This document shows positions 35,114-43,416 of a stretch of 48,866 nt of DNA, piece after piece (positions within the stretch are counted from its first letter, which is position 1; every line of letters starts with the position of its first letter). The notes below the pieces were generated by a model, which made no database searches, was not told the origin of the DNA, and worked only from the letters and a program-made list of their open reading frames with translations. Source of the DNA: RUG11551 sp045546875 (GTDB lineage: Bacteria; Planctomycetota; Planctomycetia; Pirellulales; Thermoguttaceae); NCBI GenBank assembly GCA_045546875.1, contig JAZQDP010000523.1:1-48866 (forward strand), in the 5' to 3' direction. The translations under genes were made by a program, and so were the position numbers.

Positions 35114-35610
35114 ATGTGTAAAGCAGTTGAAACAATTAGCTTAAGTGATTTTCTGTGTCATGGAGAACTTGGGTCAATTAAAACAGGAATGTCGCTTAAA
35201 CAATTTTATAATATAATGGGTAAACCGGATGATATATCTTTAACTCGGCTTCCTATATGGAAATATGGTACAGTTGAGTTTGGGTTTTCTAATGCAAAGG
35301 ATTCTCCGATTTAGACTTTATTGGAATATATTTTCAAAATCACAACAATATCCCAGTGTCTTTTCCGAGCCGCTTCTGTTTAAATCAATGGTGGCCAAAT
35401 GATAATACAACGCTCGACGAATTTTTATTTCAAATCAAAGAATTGAACATTCCTGTTTATCCAGATGAACTATTAACATTTGATACGCAAGTAGCATATA
35501 GAACGTTGATAGGCGTTGGCATTGTTTTTGATGTGCGTAATTCAAACGTGATAATTGATTCAATACAGTATCGAAATAACAACGTTACGGAGAATCAAGG
35601 AAAAAAATAA
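35114..35610 (+). pseudogene. Frameshifted small gene of unknown (immunity-like) type
   Basis: Two frames read as one protein if joined. The first, from ATG 35114 (or TTG 35078), runs through 'GSIKTGMSLKQFYNIMGKPDDISLT' and 'WKYGTVEFGFSN' and stops at 35312-35314. The second frame, open from 35293, continues 'DLDFIGIYFQNHNNIPVSF', then 'WWPNDNTTLDEFLFQIKELNIPVYPDELLTF'. The shift lies between 35293 and 35308 and equals one missing base (or two extra). The joined protein would have ~165 residues. The pattern 'G-S..V...LG-P-D...WKYG.LEF.F' is that of small uncharacterised proteins often found near toxin/immunity loci; that is recollection, not a search result. Base composition is visibly AT-richer than recA. 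It could also be a sequence error. Confidence 0.6.
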
Positions 35611-35619
35611 CTTATAGTT

Positions 35620-36237
35620 ATGGATACAGAATATAAATACTATCATGTCGATAGGGCGGTAAGTTCTGGTATTCGCAACGCTGTTAACGGCGACGCTGTT
35701 CCGTTGGATTCTCTGAACCTGTCGAAATCGTTAAAGGCGAGAATCCTGTCGTGGCTGGAAGAGTTCTGTCAGTACGACTTCCTGGAATATTCTGGAACGC
35801 AAGTCGCCCAGTTATTAGACGAACAGGGCGCAGAAATTGCCGCGGCTCTACAGATGGAGCTGCCAGATTCCGTTATTGTTCGCTATTGTTCTTCCCGAAA
35901 CTGGGAGAACAGTCTGGATCATAAATATCTGTATTTTGACGGAGAGTTGGGAATCCGTGACGCTGTCGACGGCGAATCGGTTTGCATAGATTCTCTAAAC
36001 CTTTCAAAGCAGTTAAAGGCGAGAATCCAGTCGTGGCTGGAGGAATACGACGGACATAACAGACCGAATTATTGGGGGACAGACGTTTCCCGATCAATGG
36101 ATAACCAGGGAATTGAAATAGCAAAGTTGATTCAGCTGGAACTGCCGAATTATATTGTTGTACGCTATTTTTCAGCTATGGATATGACGAATGAGTTTTT
36201 CTGGACGGGAAAGGCGCAAAGAACCTATAGTCTTTAA
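35620..36237 (+). CDS. Unrecognised 205-aa protein made of a 94-residue tandem duplication
   Basis: No known family recognised. Residues ~6-92 and ~100-186 repeat each other at a constant offset of 94 with no gaps. Gly17-Ile-Arg matches Gly111-Ile-Arg, 'SLNLSK' at 31 matches 125, 'WLEE' at 45 matches 139, and 'VRY' at 87 matches 181. The DNA of the two halves is also highly similar at the core (35727-35760 vs 36009-36042), so the duplication is recent. There is no signal peptide or membrane segment, so it is probably cytosolic. It starts 9 bp after the frameshifted gene and lies within the inverted-repeat-bounded segment. An immunity-type protein is a guess from context only. Confidence 0.7.
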   Translation: MDTEYKYYHVDRAVSSGIRNAVNGDAVPLDSLNLSKSLKARILSWLEEFCQYDFLEYSGTQVAQLLDEQGAEIAAALQMELPDSVIVRYCSSRNWENSLDHKYLYFDGELGIRDAVDGESVCIDSLNLSKQLKARIQSWLEEYDGHNRPNYWGTDVSRSMDNQGIEIAKLIQLELPNYIVVRYFSAMDMTNEFFWTGKAQRTYSL

Positions 36238-36289
36238 AACTTTGCGCTCTTTGCGAACTTTGTGTGAGGTTTCTACGGCGGACTTCGTC

Positions 36290-36503
36290 CGCCCTTGAAA
36301 AAACTTTCGGTCGCCAGCAAGTTGACGACCTTTTAAGGAAGTTTTTTCGAGTTTAATTAAGAGGGGAAAACCATTTTTGAAAAAAAAGGTTCTTCCCCTC
36401 AAACTCCCCTTTCCAAAAAACTTTAGTACGGGAAGAAAATACAGCCGGAACGTCGTAAACCAATCGGTGAAAATCCGTCTAATCCGTAAAATCCGTGAAC
36501 GGA
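36290..36503. repeat. Inverted repeat element, right copy
   Basis: About 214 bp; the reverse complement matches 34221-34438. The internal hairpin GAGGGGAAAACC..GGTTCTTCCCCTC is at 36361-36400. The two copies face each other across ~1.85 kb. The preceding bases (36241-36268) contain TTTGCGAAC-type 9-mers. Confidence 0.88.
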
Positions 36504-36549
36504 TTGAACTTCGAAAATACAAGCGACCAACGGGATCGGAGCCTCGCTG

Positions 36550-37572
36550 CTATTCTATTGCTATCCATTCGCCCTGTTCCATTAATGGGCGGATAATATT
36601 GGGTTCAAGAGATTGGTCGCTGAGGATCATCTTGTCTTGACCTTTATTTATCCAGGCGTGTTCAAAGAAAGCGGGGCGTTCGATTTTGTCACCCGGTGAA
36701 AGCGGGTTGTCGACGGTCTTAACTTCTCGAATCTGCTCGCTTCGCGCCTTGCGGACTCTGTCAAGCATAGCAGACGTCTCTTCCTGCGTTTTCATCCATC
36801 CGGCAAATCCTTCGTTGCGCCCGAGAATCGTTCCCTGAATCAGTGCGTTGAACGTTCGGTCGCGCTGTACGCACCACAGGTTGTTATAGAATCCTGTCGC
36901 CATTTGAGCGCCGCACTCGCGCAGCGCCGTCTTAAGACGTCCTTTGGGCGCGACGAGCAGCTTGGGATTAACCTTTATGACCTGACCGAAAGCGGGAACT
37001 GTCGGGCGAATCTGCGGCATCATGCTCATAGCCAGCGAAACCGTAAATATCGCTTCGCATTGCACTCCTCCGTACGTACATTCAAAATAACCCTCGAATC
37101 CGAATGCGGTTACCTGGTTGCTGGGGCTTTTCATCGCGCCTGCCATTATCCGGGTGAACTGCGGGACGTCCTGCGTCCATTTCGCCTCAGTTGGAGTAAA
37201 TCCGGACAAGCCGGGAACGACTATTCCAGAGTTTAAATTGTTTGCAAAGTCCTGTGCAAAAGCGTTGGGATTTTGATACAGTTGAATAATTTGCGGAAAG
37301 TACAGCACGCTTTCGATATAGTACGGTCCCATATCCTGATAAATATAATGTTTCGACGGGTTAAAGAGGATTGTACTCATATCAAACTTCGTATCGCCCT
37401 TGATATTCCAGTTAATCCATCCCATTGCCTGCCAGCCGTCGTCGAGCCGATAGCAAAGCGCAGGAATGTTGAGAAACCTGTCGTAAAGGACAAATGTTTT
37501 CTTCGCTTCTGCAATCGACGCAGCGCAGGCGGCGATCATAAAGAATAACAACGTTTTAGCGGTAAAGTTCAT
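36550..37572 (-). CDS. Unrecognised exported protein, 340 aa
   Basis: No known family recognised. Residues 1-23 form a clear signal peptide ('AKTLLFFMIAACAASIAEA'). The mature part has 'LYDRFLNIPALCYRLDDGWQAMGWINWN', a central 'GFEGYFECTYGGVQCEAIFTVSLAMSM' and a charged Arg/Glu-rich stretch ('MLDRVRKARSEQIREVKTVDNP') near residues 270-295. It has five to six cysteines, suggesting a folded periplasmic domain. A strong Shine-Dalgarno (AAAGGAG) precedes the ATG. It is antisense to its small neighbours and adjoins the right inverted repeat. Function unknown. Confidence 0.78.
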   Translation of the reverse strand: MNFTAKTLLFFMIAACAASIAEAKKTFVLYDRFLNIPALCYRLDDGWQAMGWINWNIKGDTKFDMSTILFNPSKHYIYQDMGPYYIESVLYFPQIIQLYQNPNAFAQDFANNLNSGIVVPGLSGFTPTEAKWTQDVPQFTRIMAGAMKSPSNQVTAFGFEGYFECTYGGVQCEAIFTVSLAMSMMPQIRPTVPAFGQVIKVNPKLLVAPKGRLKTALRECGAQMATGFYNNLWCVQRDRTFNALIQGTILGRNEGFAGWMKTQEETSAMLDRVRKARSEQIREVKTVDNPLSPGDKIERPAFFEHAWINKGQDKMILSDQSLEPNIIRPLMEQGEWIAIE

Positions 37573-37992
37573 GTATAGCTCCTTTCGGATTTAACAGGTG
37601 TACGTACTTTGACTGTTTTCAATAACCTGATTATATCGCCAACGGGGTTTTTATACAAGAGGGAAAAGAGAGCGAAGCTCGTCAAAGAATTTAAAGCCGC
37701 AAAGGACGCAAAGAAACCTCACGCTCTAATTCGCGAAGTCCGCAAAGTAAAGAAAGACTGCCAAGCGGTTCAATATTAAAAGCCTTGGCTTTTAACTCGC
37801 TGTCGCGATTCCTGTCCGAGAAAAAATTTGAAAAATTTTAAAATTTTTTGAAAAAATGCTGTTTTGCTTGCTTTCTATCGAAATAGTCGCTATAATAAAG
37901 TTGAGATATGAAAAGAAACCGTGTTACAATTTATTGGTTTTTACTGTTTAACAAAAATCGAGGAAGGACAACATTTAAAAGGGTAATATAAA
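37573..37992. other. Gene-free region with 9-mer repeats
   Basis: GCAAAGGACGCAAAG-type 9-mers lie at 37692-37735, with an opposite-orientation GCGAAGTCCGC stretch. The rest is AT-rich. 37945-37992 resembles 38866-38899, with AAAAATCGAG upstream of both small membrane genes. No tRNA or gene recognised. Confidence 0.55.
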
Positions 37993-38388
37993 ATGGACTA
38001 TGTTAGCGCATTTATATTTTTCGTATTCGTAGCTATAATTATTTTTCTGGCATTCAGTTCGTGTATGTTAGTAAAAAAGGTATTTCCATCTTTGACAGGG
38101 TCAATTCTGTTTGTTTTGTTTTCAAGCGTTCTTTTTTGTATTTTTGTTGGAATCTTTGCTTTGATTCTATATTATGTATCTGGCAGCGATCCAGAGTCCA
38201 AAGAAGCTATAGGTTTTATATTTTACATCTTGGGCTTTCCGACATCTTTTATTGTAACATTGTTAAATTATTACTTAAATTTGCAAATTAATATCTCAAT
38301 GGCTTTGTTATTTGCGAGTATGATGATAAACAGCTTTCTTGTTGGTTGTCTAATTCATATTACAACATTTTCACAAAAATCCGTTTAG
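37993..38388 (+). CDS. Small multi-pass membrane protein, unknown, 131 aa
   Basis: A 131-residue, AT-rich gene with four hydrophobic segments: about residues 4-28, 36-62, 72-94 and 103-124 ('IFFVFVAIIIFLAFSSCML', 'ILFVLFSSVLFCIFVGIFALILYYV', 'GFIFYILGFPTSFIVTLL', 'ISMALLFASMMINSFLVGCLI'). No motif points to a function. The downstream TPR-like gene starts 32 bp after its stop on the same strand, so they may be one transcript. Together with 38900-39154 it forms a set of three small genes between the exported protein and the repeat-rich spacer. Confidence 0.6.
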   Translation: MDYVSAFIFFVFVAIIIFLAFSSCMLVKKVFPSLTGSILFVLFSSVLFCIFVGIFALILYYVSGSDPESKEAIGFIFYILGFPTSFIVTLLNYYLNLQINISMALLFASMMINSFLVGCLIHITTFSQKSV

Positions 38389-38420
38389 TAAAAAACGGGG
38401 GACGTGTAAAGAGGTAAACC

Positions 38421-38786
38421 ATGCCGACAATAATAAACAGAGTAAGATCATTTATGCAGGAGAATAATTATTCAGAAGCGCTTAAGCTGTTATATAGCAT
38501 ACCAGACGAATATCTTTCCAGTGAAGCGTGCATTCTGTGCGCGATCTGTCTTCAATTAGACAATACAGAAGATGGTCACGATTTGCAAGATGTTCATAAT
38601 GAATTAAGCAAAGCAATAGAGATTAATCCCAGATCAATTGAGAGTAATCTTGAAATGGGGTATTTTTTATATGCTGTCATGGATGATTCAAAAACCGCGC
38701 AGCCGTACTTCCAAAAAGTAGTTGAATTGCTTGGCGACTTTTTTGAGGATTATGAAGATCTGAAAAATGAAATTGCTGAATCCTAA
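38421..38786 (+). CDS. Small TPR-like protein, 121 aa
   Basis: A 121-residue soluble protein with about three helical-hairpin repeats of tetratricopeptide pattern ('NNYSEALKLLYSIPDEYLSSEACILCAICLQLDN', 'ELSKAIEINPRSIESNLEMGYFLYAVMDDSKTAQPYFQKVVEL'). TPR proteins bind partner proteins; no partner can be named. An AGAGG ribosome site is present. The gene is AT-rich like the adjacent membrane-protein genes, and lies in the same direction. Small TPR proteins of this sort are frequent in accessory islands. Confidence 0.65.
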   Translation: MPTIINRVRSFMQENNYSEALKLLYSIPDEYLSSEACILCAICLQLDNTEDGHDLQDVHNELSKAIEINPRSIESNLEMGYFLYAVMDDSKTAQPYFQKVVELLGDFFEDYEDLKNEIAES

Positions 38787-38899
38787 CAATATTCAGATTT
38801 TTTTATAATTGAGCTAACAGTTCGCAACGAGCGATTGTTTGTAATATAAAAGGAATTATAAGATTTATTCCATTTAATAAAAATCGAGAATCATCAGCT

Positions 38900-39154
38900 A
38901 TGGTATATTTTATTATTTTTGTTATCGCGACGTTATTGTTTGGGGGGAATTACTCTCACCACTTATTATTGTTGTTTGCGTTGCTCATCCCATTCCGTTC
39001 AAAAGATCGTCGCGCAGTTGTAATTATTTCAACGATGCTGGCGTTGGTTCTACTTTGGGTAATGTTTGATGCGATGACAATAGCCCCAGGAGCAGCATTT
39101 TATGTTAAAGATGGTTTAGTGGGGCTGCTGTACAACGCTTATTTTAATAAATAA
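38900..39154 (+). CDS. Small membrane protein, unknown, 84 aa
   Basis: An 84-residue protein with two to three hydrophobic segments (about residues 1-14, 17-32 and 40-60: 'FIIFVIATLLFGG', 'LLLLFALLIPF', 'VVIISTMLALVLLWVMFDAM'), separated by the basic loop 'RSKDRRA'. The ATG has no clear Shine-Dalgarno, but it is preceded by AATAAAAATCGAG, as the gene at 37993 is by a similar sequence. Function unknown; reality of the gene is moderately supported by the shared leader and the open frame in an AT-rich region. Confidence 0.5.
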   Translation: MVYFIIFVIATLLFGGNYSHHLLLLFALLIPFRSKDRRAVVIISTMLALVLLWVMFDAMTIAPGAAFYVKDGLVGLLYNAYFNK

Positions 39155-39684
39155 AAGACGGTTTGCAGATATTAATCGTTGCAGTTCCTTTTCCTACCGC
39201 CCTCCTTGCAGGAGGACGAAAGGAAAAGGTTATTTGACGATGTTCTTTTTTGCGTGTTCATTTCTCCGTGGGTTGAAACCCACGGCTAGAAACATTGAAC
39301 CGCTACGCGGTTCCAGGCGAGCGCTTCTCGGTCGTTTTTTAAAACTTCGCGGACTTTGCGTGAGACATTTCGTTCGCTTTGCTTACGCCCACGGGTTTAC
39401 ACCCGTGGCTCGCTTAAGCGTAATTCCGTTCGCTGCGCGAACTCCGTTACCACCTTCCATTTCTTTGCGAACTTCGCGTGAGATTTTCATTAACCAATCG
39501 GTGAAAATCCGTATTTTCCCGGGGGCTTACGCACCCCGGCTCGCCTAATTTTTAAAACTTCGCGAACTTTGCGCACTTCGCGTGAGACTTTCTAATTGTT
39601 CGCCTAACGGCGAATGCGTAATTCCGTTCGCTGCGCGAACTCCATTACCGCCTTCCATTTCGTGAGCTAAACGGAGGTTGTCCT
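39155..39684. repeat. Repeat-rich spacer before the acyl-CoA dehydrogenase gene
   Basis: No gene. It contains hairpins of the CCGTGGGT/ACCCACGG kind (about 39268), two REP-like palindromes in direct orientation (39418-39460 and 39616-39659), a CCGGGGGC..CCCCGGCTCGCC hairpin (39519-39545), and AACTTCGCG/ACTTTGCG 9-mers (39341-39366, 39463-39482, 39553-39588). AACCAATCGGTGAAAATCC at 39492-39510 matches part of the inverted repeat element (36458-36476). Confidence 0.7.
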
Positions 39685-41427
39685 TTATTCCGCAGCCGGA
39701 ACGTCTCCGACGATTGTCAGGTAATCATCGATCGCCTGGCTGTTGTGGTTGAGCAGGACAGCAACGTTGGCGGCAATGCGCGGGGCTTGTTTCTCGATGA
39801 AGTATTTGGCGATCTTCTTCTTTCTGTCGCACTTTTCCGCTTGAGCGAGGAACAGGTGCCCGATGAGAATGTCAATCGCGCAATCTGTCAGTTTACGAGC
39901 TGACAAATCAATGTAAGCCGTTCCTTGTTCTTTTACAAAGTTGATGGCTTCAACCGTCTTTTTGCGGCTTTCAATCAAGCTGGATTTAAGCGCTTCCAGA
40001 TCGGCGTCTTCAAATGTTTTGGATTCGAAGCTTTCGACGATGTACGACTCAAACGTTCCAGAGGTAATGCCTTTAATAACGGCAACAATCTGCAATTGGC
40101 TGGTGCCTTCGTAGATGTTGGTAATGCGGGCGTCGCGAACGTAACGTTCAGCAGCGTAGTCTTTGATGTATCCGGATCCGCCCAAAACCTGCAAGCCCAT
40201 GTTGGAAACTTCAATTGCCATTTCAGACCCGTAGTATTTCGACATCGGGGTAAGCATGGAATTGATTCGTTTCGCGTTTCGAGCCGCTTTGCGCTGTTCG
40301 GAAACGATATCTTTCGGAATTCCGGGCGTCTGTGACAAACGTTCGCCGTTGTTCTGCTTGTCGCAAACTGTGCAAGTGTGATACGTCAGCGCGCGCGAGG
40401 CTTCAATTCTGACTTTCATATCGACAAGCATTTCTGCAACCGGCGGGAGAACTTCAATCGGGGCGCCGAACTGCTCTCGGGCGGCGGCGTACGTGCGAGC
40501 CAGACGGAACGCAGCTTCCGCAACGCCCAAACTCTGAGCGGCAATGCCGACTCGAGCGCCGTTCATCAACGCCATGACGTAGGTAATCAACCCGCGCTGA
40601 CGTTCGCCAACGAGCAGAGCCGGGGTGTTAGTGAACGTAAGTTCACATGTTGGAGAGCCGTGAATGCCCAGCTTTTCTTCCAGGTGTCGAACTTTGACGG
40701 TTTCGTCCGATTCGACGTAGAAAAGGCTCAAACCGCGACCGTCGGCAATTTCCGGTTCGCTTCTGGCTAAGACGAGCAGGATTTCTCCGCAGCCGTTGGT
40801 GATAAACCGTTTAACGCCGTTGAGAACCCATTTGCCGTCTTCGGTTTGTTCGGCTTTAAGTCTGACGGCTTGCAGGTCGCTACCGGCATCCGGTTCGGTC
40901 AAAACCATAGCTCCGGTAACTTCTCCGGTGCAGAATCGACTCAAGGACATATCCTTGATTTCCTGTGACGCAAACGCGTTAATCGTTTCCGCAATGCCTT
41001 GCAGACCGAACATGTTCATAAACGAGCAGTCGGCGCGAGAGACGATTTCCGTCGCCATGGTGTAAATCAGGTTCGGACAGTTCAACCCGCCGTAACGACG
41101 CGGGAGCGTAAAGCCGAGCATGTTGCCCTGAGCGAGTTTGTCGAGATTCTTCTGCGTCAGGGGATTGAGGGTAACGGTTCCGTCGTCGTTGAGCGTATGC
41201 CCTTCGTTATCGACCTGCTCTGCGGCTGGCGCGATGGTGTCAGCGGCAATGCTGCCGACGATTTTCAGAATCTCGGCGTAGCCGGTAACGGCGTCGTCAA
41301 CGGTTTCTGGCGCGTAATCGGCATCGCCGTTTTCCGCAAACATTTCCTGCAGTTCCGCCAGTTCCTTAATGTTAAGGTTGTCAAGAGCGAACTGAATGTC
41401 TTCGTTGTCAAGAAAATAGTTTCCCAT
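39685..41427 (-). CDS. Acyl-CoA dehydrogenase family protein with C-terminal extension
   Basis: A 580-residue FAD enzyme. The ACAD core is clear: 'GFTLPRRYGGLN', 'GAMVLTEPDAGSDLQ', 'WVLNGVKRFITNG', 'KLGIHGSPTCELTF', 'GVAEAAFRLARTYAAAREQFG', 'QVLGGSGYIKDYAAERYVRDARITNIYEGTSQLQ', with the likely catalytic base Glu440. About 140 residues follow the usual end, and ~80 residues precede the core. It removes two hydrogens from an acyl-CoA, and electrons pass to electron-transfer flavoprotein. The etfA stop is 15 bp upstream and etfB lies before that, so the three form an operon. Strong Shine-Dalgarno (AAGGAG). Substrate chain length cannot be read. Confidence 0.88.
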   Translation of the reverse strand: MGNYFLDNEDIQFALDNLNIKELAELQEMFAENGDADYAPETVDDAVTGYAEILKIVGSIAADTIAPAAEQVDNEGHTLNDDGTVTLNPLTQKNLDKLAQGNMLGFTLPRRYGGLNCPNLIYTMATEIVSRADCSFMNMFGLQGIAETINAFASQEIKDMSLSRFCTGEVTGAMVLTEPDAGSDLQAVRLKAEQTEDGKWVLNGVKRFITNGCGEILLVLARSEPEIADGRGLSLFYVESDETVKVRHLEEKLGIHGSPTCELTFTNTPALLVGERQRGLITYVMALMNGARVGIAAQSLGVAEAAFRLARTYAAAREQFGAPIEVLPPVAEMLVDMKVRIEASRALTYHTCTVCDKQNNGERLSQTPGIPKDIVSEQRKAARNAKRINSMLTPMSKYYGSEMAIEVSNMGLQVLGGSGYIKDYAAERYVRDARITNIYEGTSQLQIVAVIKGITSGTFESYIVESFESKTFEDADLEALKSSLIESRKKTVEAINFVKEQGTAYIDLSARKLTDCAIDILIGHLFLAQAEKCDRKKKIAKYFIEKQAPRIAANVAVLLNHNSQAIDDYLTIVGDVPAAE

Positions 41428-41442
41428 GTGAATGTCTCCTTA

Positions 41443-42477
41443 TTACTCCGCTCTTCGCAGTTTGATAGCCTTAATCATTTTTGGAACGACGTCATTCAAA
41501 TCTCCGACAATGCCGTAGTTGGCAATGCCGAAAATCGGAGCGTCCGGATCGTTGTTAATAGCGATAATCTTTGCTGATTCCTGCATACCAGCGCGATGCT
41601 GAACAGCGCCGGAAATGCCAACGGCAATGTACAAAGCCGGTCTGACGGTCGTTCCCGTCTGCCCGATTTGGTATTCTTTGCCGATAAACCCGCTGTCAAC
41701 CGCAGCTCGAGAAGCGCCAACCGCTCCGCCGAGCGCGCCAGCAAGTTCTTTGATCAGGTCAAAGTTTTCTTTGCTTCCAACGCCGCCGCCGCCAGCAACG
41801 ATAATGCGCGCCGCCTTTAGGTTCACCTTTTTCGCTTCTTTGAACTGTTCCAGAACTTCAACAGCGCCAGCAAGCTGGTCAACGTCAACGTCTTCTTTGA
41901 TAACCTGTCCCGTGCGAGAAGCGTCTGGCGGCAGAAGCGGCATAACGCCTTCGCGAACCGTCGCCATTTGCGGCCATTGCGTATAGTTGACAATCGTCGC
42001 GATGATGTTTCCGCCAAAGGCTGGACGAATTTGCAGTAACAGATTTTCGTGGACTTCACCGGTTTTGGAATCCGTTACATCTTGAATATCCAGGTCGGTG
42101 CAGTCGGCAGTTAAACCGGAACGCGTTTCAGAAGCAATGCGCGGAGCAAGGTCTCGACCCTGCGGCGTAGCTCCGTAAAGAACGATTTGCGGTTCGTATT
42201 TTGCGATTAAATCGCAGACAATTCGAGCATACGGCTGCGTTGTGTAAGATTTCAAACACGGTTTGTCTACGATATAAACGACGTCAGCGCCTTGCGCGAT
42301 AAGCGGAGCGCTAAGATTTTCAACATTATATCCGGGCAGAACGGCTCCAACTTTGACGCCAAGTCGATCCGCCAGCAGGCGAGCGCGACCCAGCAGTTCC
42401 AGACAGACGTCATTCAAAACGCCGTCTTCCTGTTCGGCGAAAACCCATACTTCGCCCTGTTTATTTGGTTGAGTCAT
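41443..42477 (-). CDS. etfA: Electron transfer flavoprotein alpha subunit
   Basis: A 344-residue ETF alpha. The N-terminal domain has 'EVWVFAEQEDGVLNDVCLELLGRARLLADRLG'. The FAD-binding C-terminal domain has 'RIIVAGGGGVGSKENFDLIKELAGALGGAVGASRAAVD' and the signature 'GQTGTTVRPALYIAVGISGAVQH', followed by 'KIIAINNDPDAPIFGIANYGIVGDL'. It accepts electrons from the acyl-CoA dehydrogenase encoded 15 bp downstream and forms a dimer with EtfB, encoded 75 bp upstream. The ATG lacks a Shine-Dalgarno but has an ATAAATAACTATC leader. The ATP-free bifurcating type cannot be decided from sequence alone. Confidence 0.95.
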   Translation of the reverse strand: MTQPNKQGEVWVFAEQEDGVLNDVCLELLGRARLLADRLGVKVGAVLPGYNVENLSAPLIAQGADVVYIVDKPCLKSYTTQPYARIVCDLIAKYEPQIVLYGATPQGRDLAPRIASETRSGLTADCTDLDIQDVTDSKTGEVHENLLLQIRPAFGGNIIATIVNYTQWPQMATVREGVMPLLPPDASRTGQVIKEDVDVDQLAGAVEVLEQFKEAKKVNLKAARIIVAGGGGVGSKENFDLIKELAGALGGAVGASRAAVDSGFIGKEYQIGQTGTTVRPALYIAVGISGAVQHRAGMQESAKIIAINNDPDAPIFGIANYGIVGDLNDVVPKMIKAIKLRRAE

Positions 42478-42552
42478 GATAGTTATTTATATAGTGAATA
42501 AGGGTAATTATTTTAAATCAAAACGGAACTAAACGCTGGTTGTATTTGTTAT

Positions 42553-43416
42553 TTACAGCGTCTTATCTTCAACCAATTCGTGAATTAAACCGTTAATGCC
42601 TTCTTCGGTCGGTTCGACGTTCTTAAAACCTTCTTTTGTCAGAACGATTGACAAAACCTTGAACACTTTCGTCGGCGAGCCAGCCAAACCGCAGCGATCA
42701 AGATCAGCGTTGACGTCGTCCAGACTCCACTGTTCGATAAGGAGTCCCTTTTGTTCCAGCTTGGCTTTTTCTTCTTCAGCGTCTGGAGCGAGTTCTCCCG
42801 GAACGCGGGCGAAACGATATTTCAGCGTCTTGCAAGCGGACAGCGGGCGGGGTTCGTTTGCAGTGTCCAAAACCGTAATCAAACACGGCAGCTGGCATTT
42901 GACAACTTCCCAGCCGGAACCGGTGTTGCGGCGAATGGTGATCGTTTTGTCGTCCGCATCGACAACTTTTTCCAGGTACGTAATTTGAGGAATAGCAAGC
43001 TTTTCAGCAATTTGAGGACCAACTTGAGCCGTATCGCCGTCAATAGCCTGACGTCCGCAAAGAACGATGTCGTATTTTCCAACCGTTTTGACTACTTGAG
43101 AAAGAATGTAACTTGTAGCCAATGTATCCGAAGCAGCCGCGCGGCGATCGGTGAGCAAAATAACGCGGTCTGCGCCACGGTACAGACATTCGCGCAGAAC
43201 GTTTGCCGCTTTTGGCAATCCCATTGTAACGCACGTTACCGTTCCACCAAATCGGTCTTTGATTTCCAGCGCAGTTTCCAGCGCGTGAAGGTCTTCTGGA
43301 TTAAAAATTGCAGGCAAAGCGCTACGATTGACAGTTCCTTCTGGCGTCATCGCATCGGAGGTGATGTTCGCCGTATCAGGAACCTGTTTAACGCAAACTA
43401 TAATGTCGTAAGGCAC
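42553..43416 (-). CDS. etfB: Electron transfer flavoprotein beta subunit
   Basis: A 287-residue ETF beta. 'IIVCVKQVPDT', 'NPEDLHALETALEIKD', 'GADRVILLTDRRAAASDTLATS' and 'DIVLCGRQAIDGDTAQVGPQIAEKLAIPQITY' (AMP/adenine site region) are typical. The start is GTG 43416, preceded by GGGAG. It binds EtfA and a nucleotide and lies first in the etfB-etfA-acyl-CoA dehydrogenase operon. Such operons in anaerobes may use electron bifurcation, but this is not shown here. Confidence 0.95.
   Translation of the reverse strand: MPYDIIVCVKQVPDTANITSDAMTPEGTVNRSALPAIFNPEDLHALETALEIKDRFGGTVTCVTMGLPKAANVLRECLYRGADRVILLTDRRAAASDTLATSYILSQVVKTVGKYDIVLCGRQAIDGDTAQVGPQIAEKLAIPQITYLEKVVDADDKTITIRRNTGSGWEVVKCQLPCLITVLDTANEPRPLSACKTLKYRFARVPGELAPDAEEEKAKLEQKGLLIEQWSLDDVNADLDRCGLAGSPTKVFKVLSIVLTKEGFKNVEPTEEGINGLIHELVEDKTL

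Noticed and set aside
39234..39548. 104-aa frame across the repeat-rich spacer
   Set aside because: It consists of translated 9-mer and REP-like repeats, which give a low-information protein.
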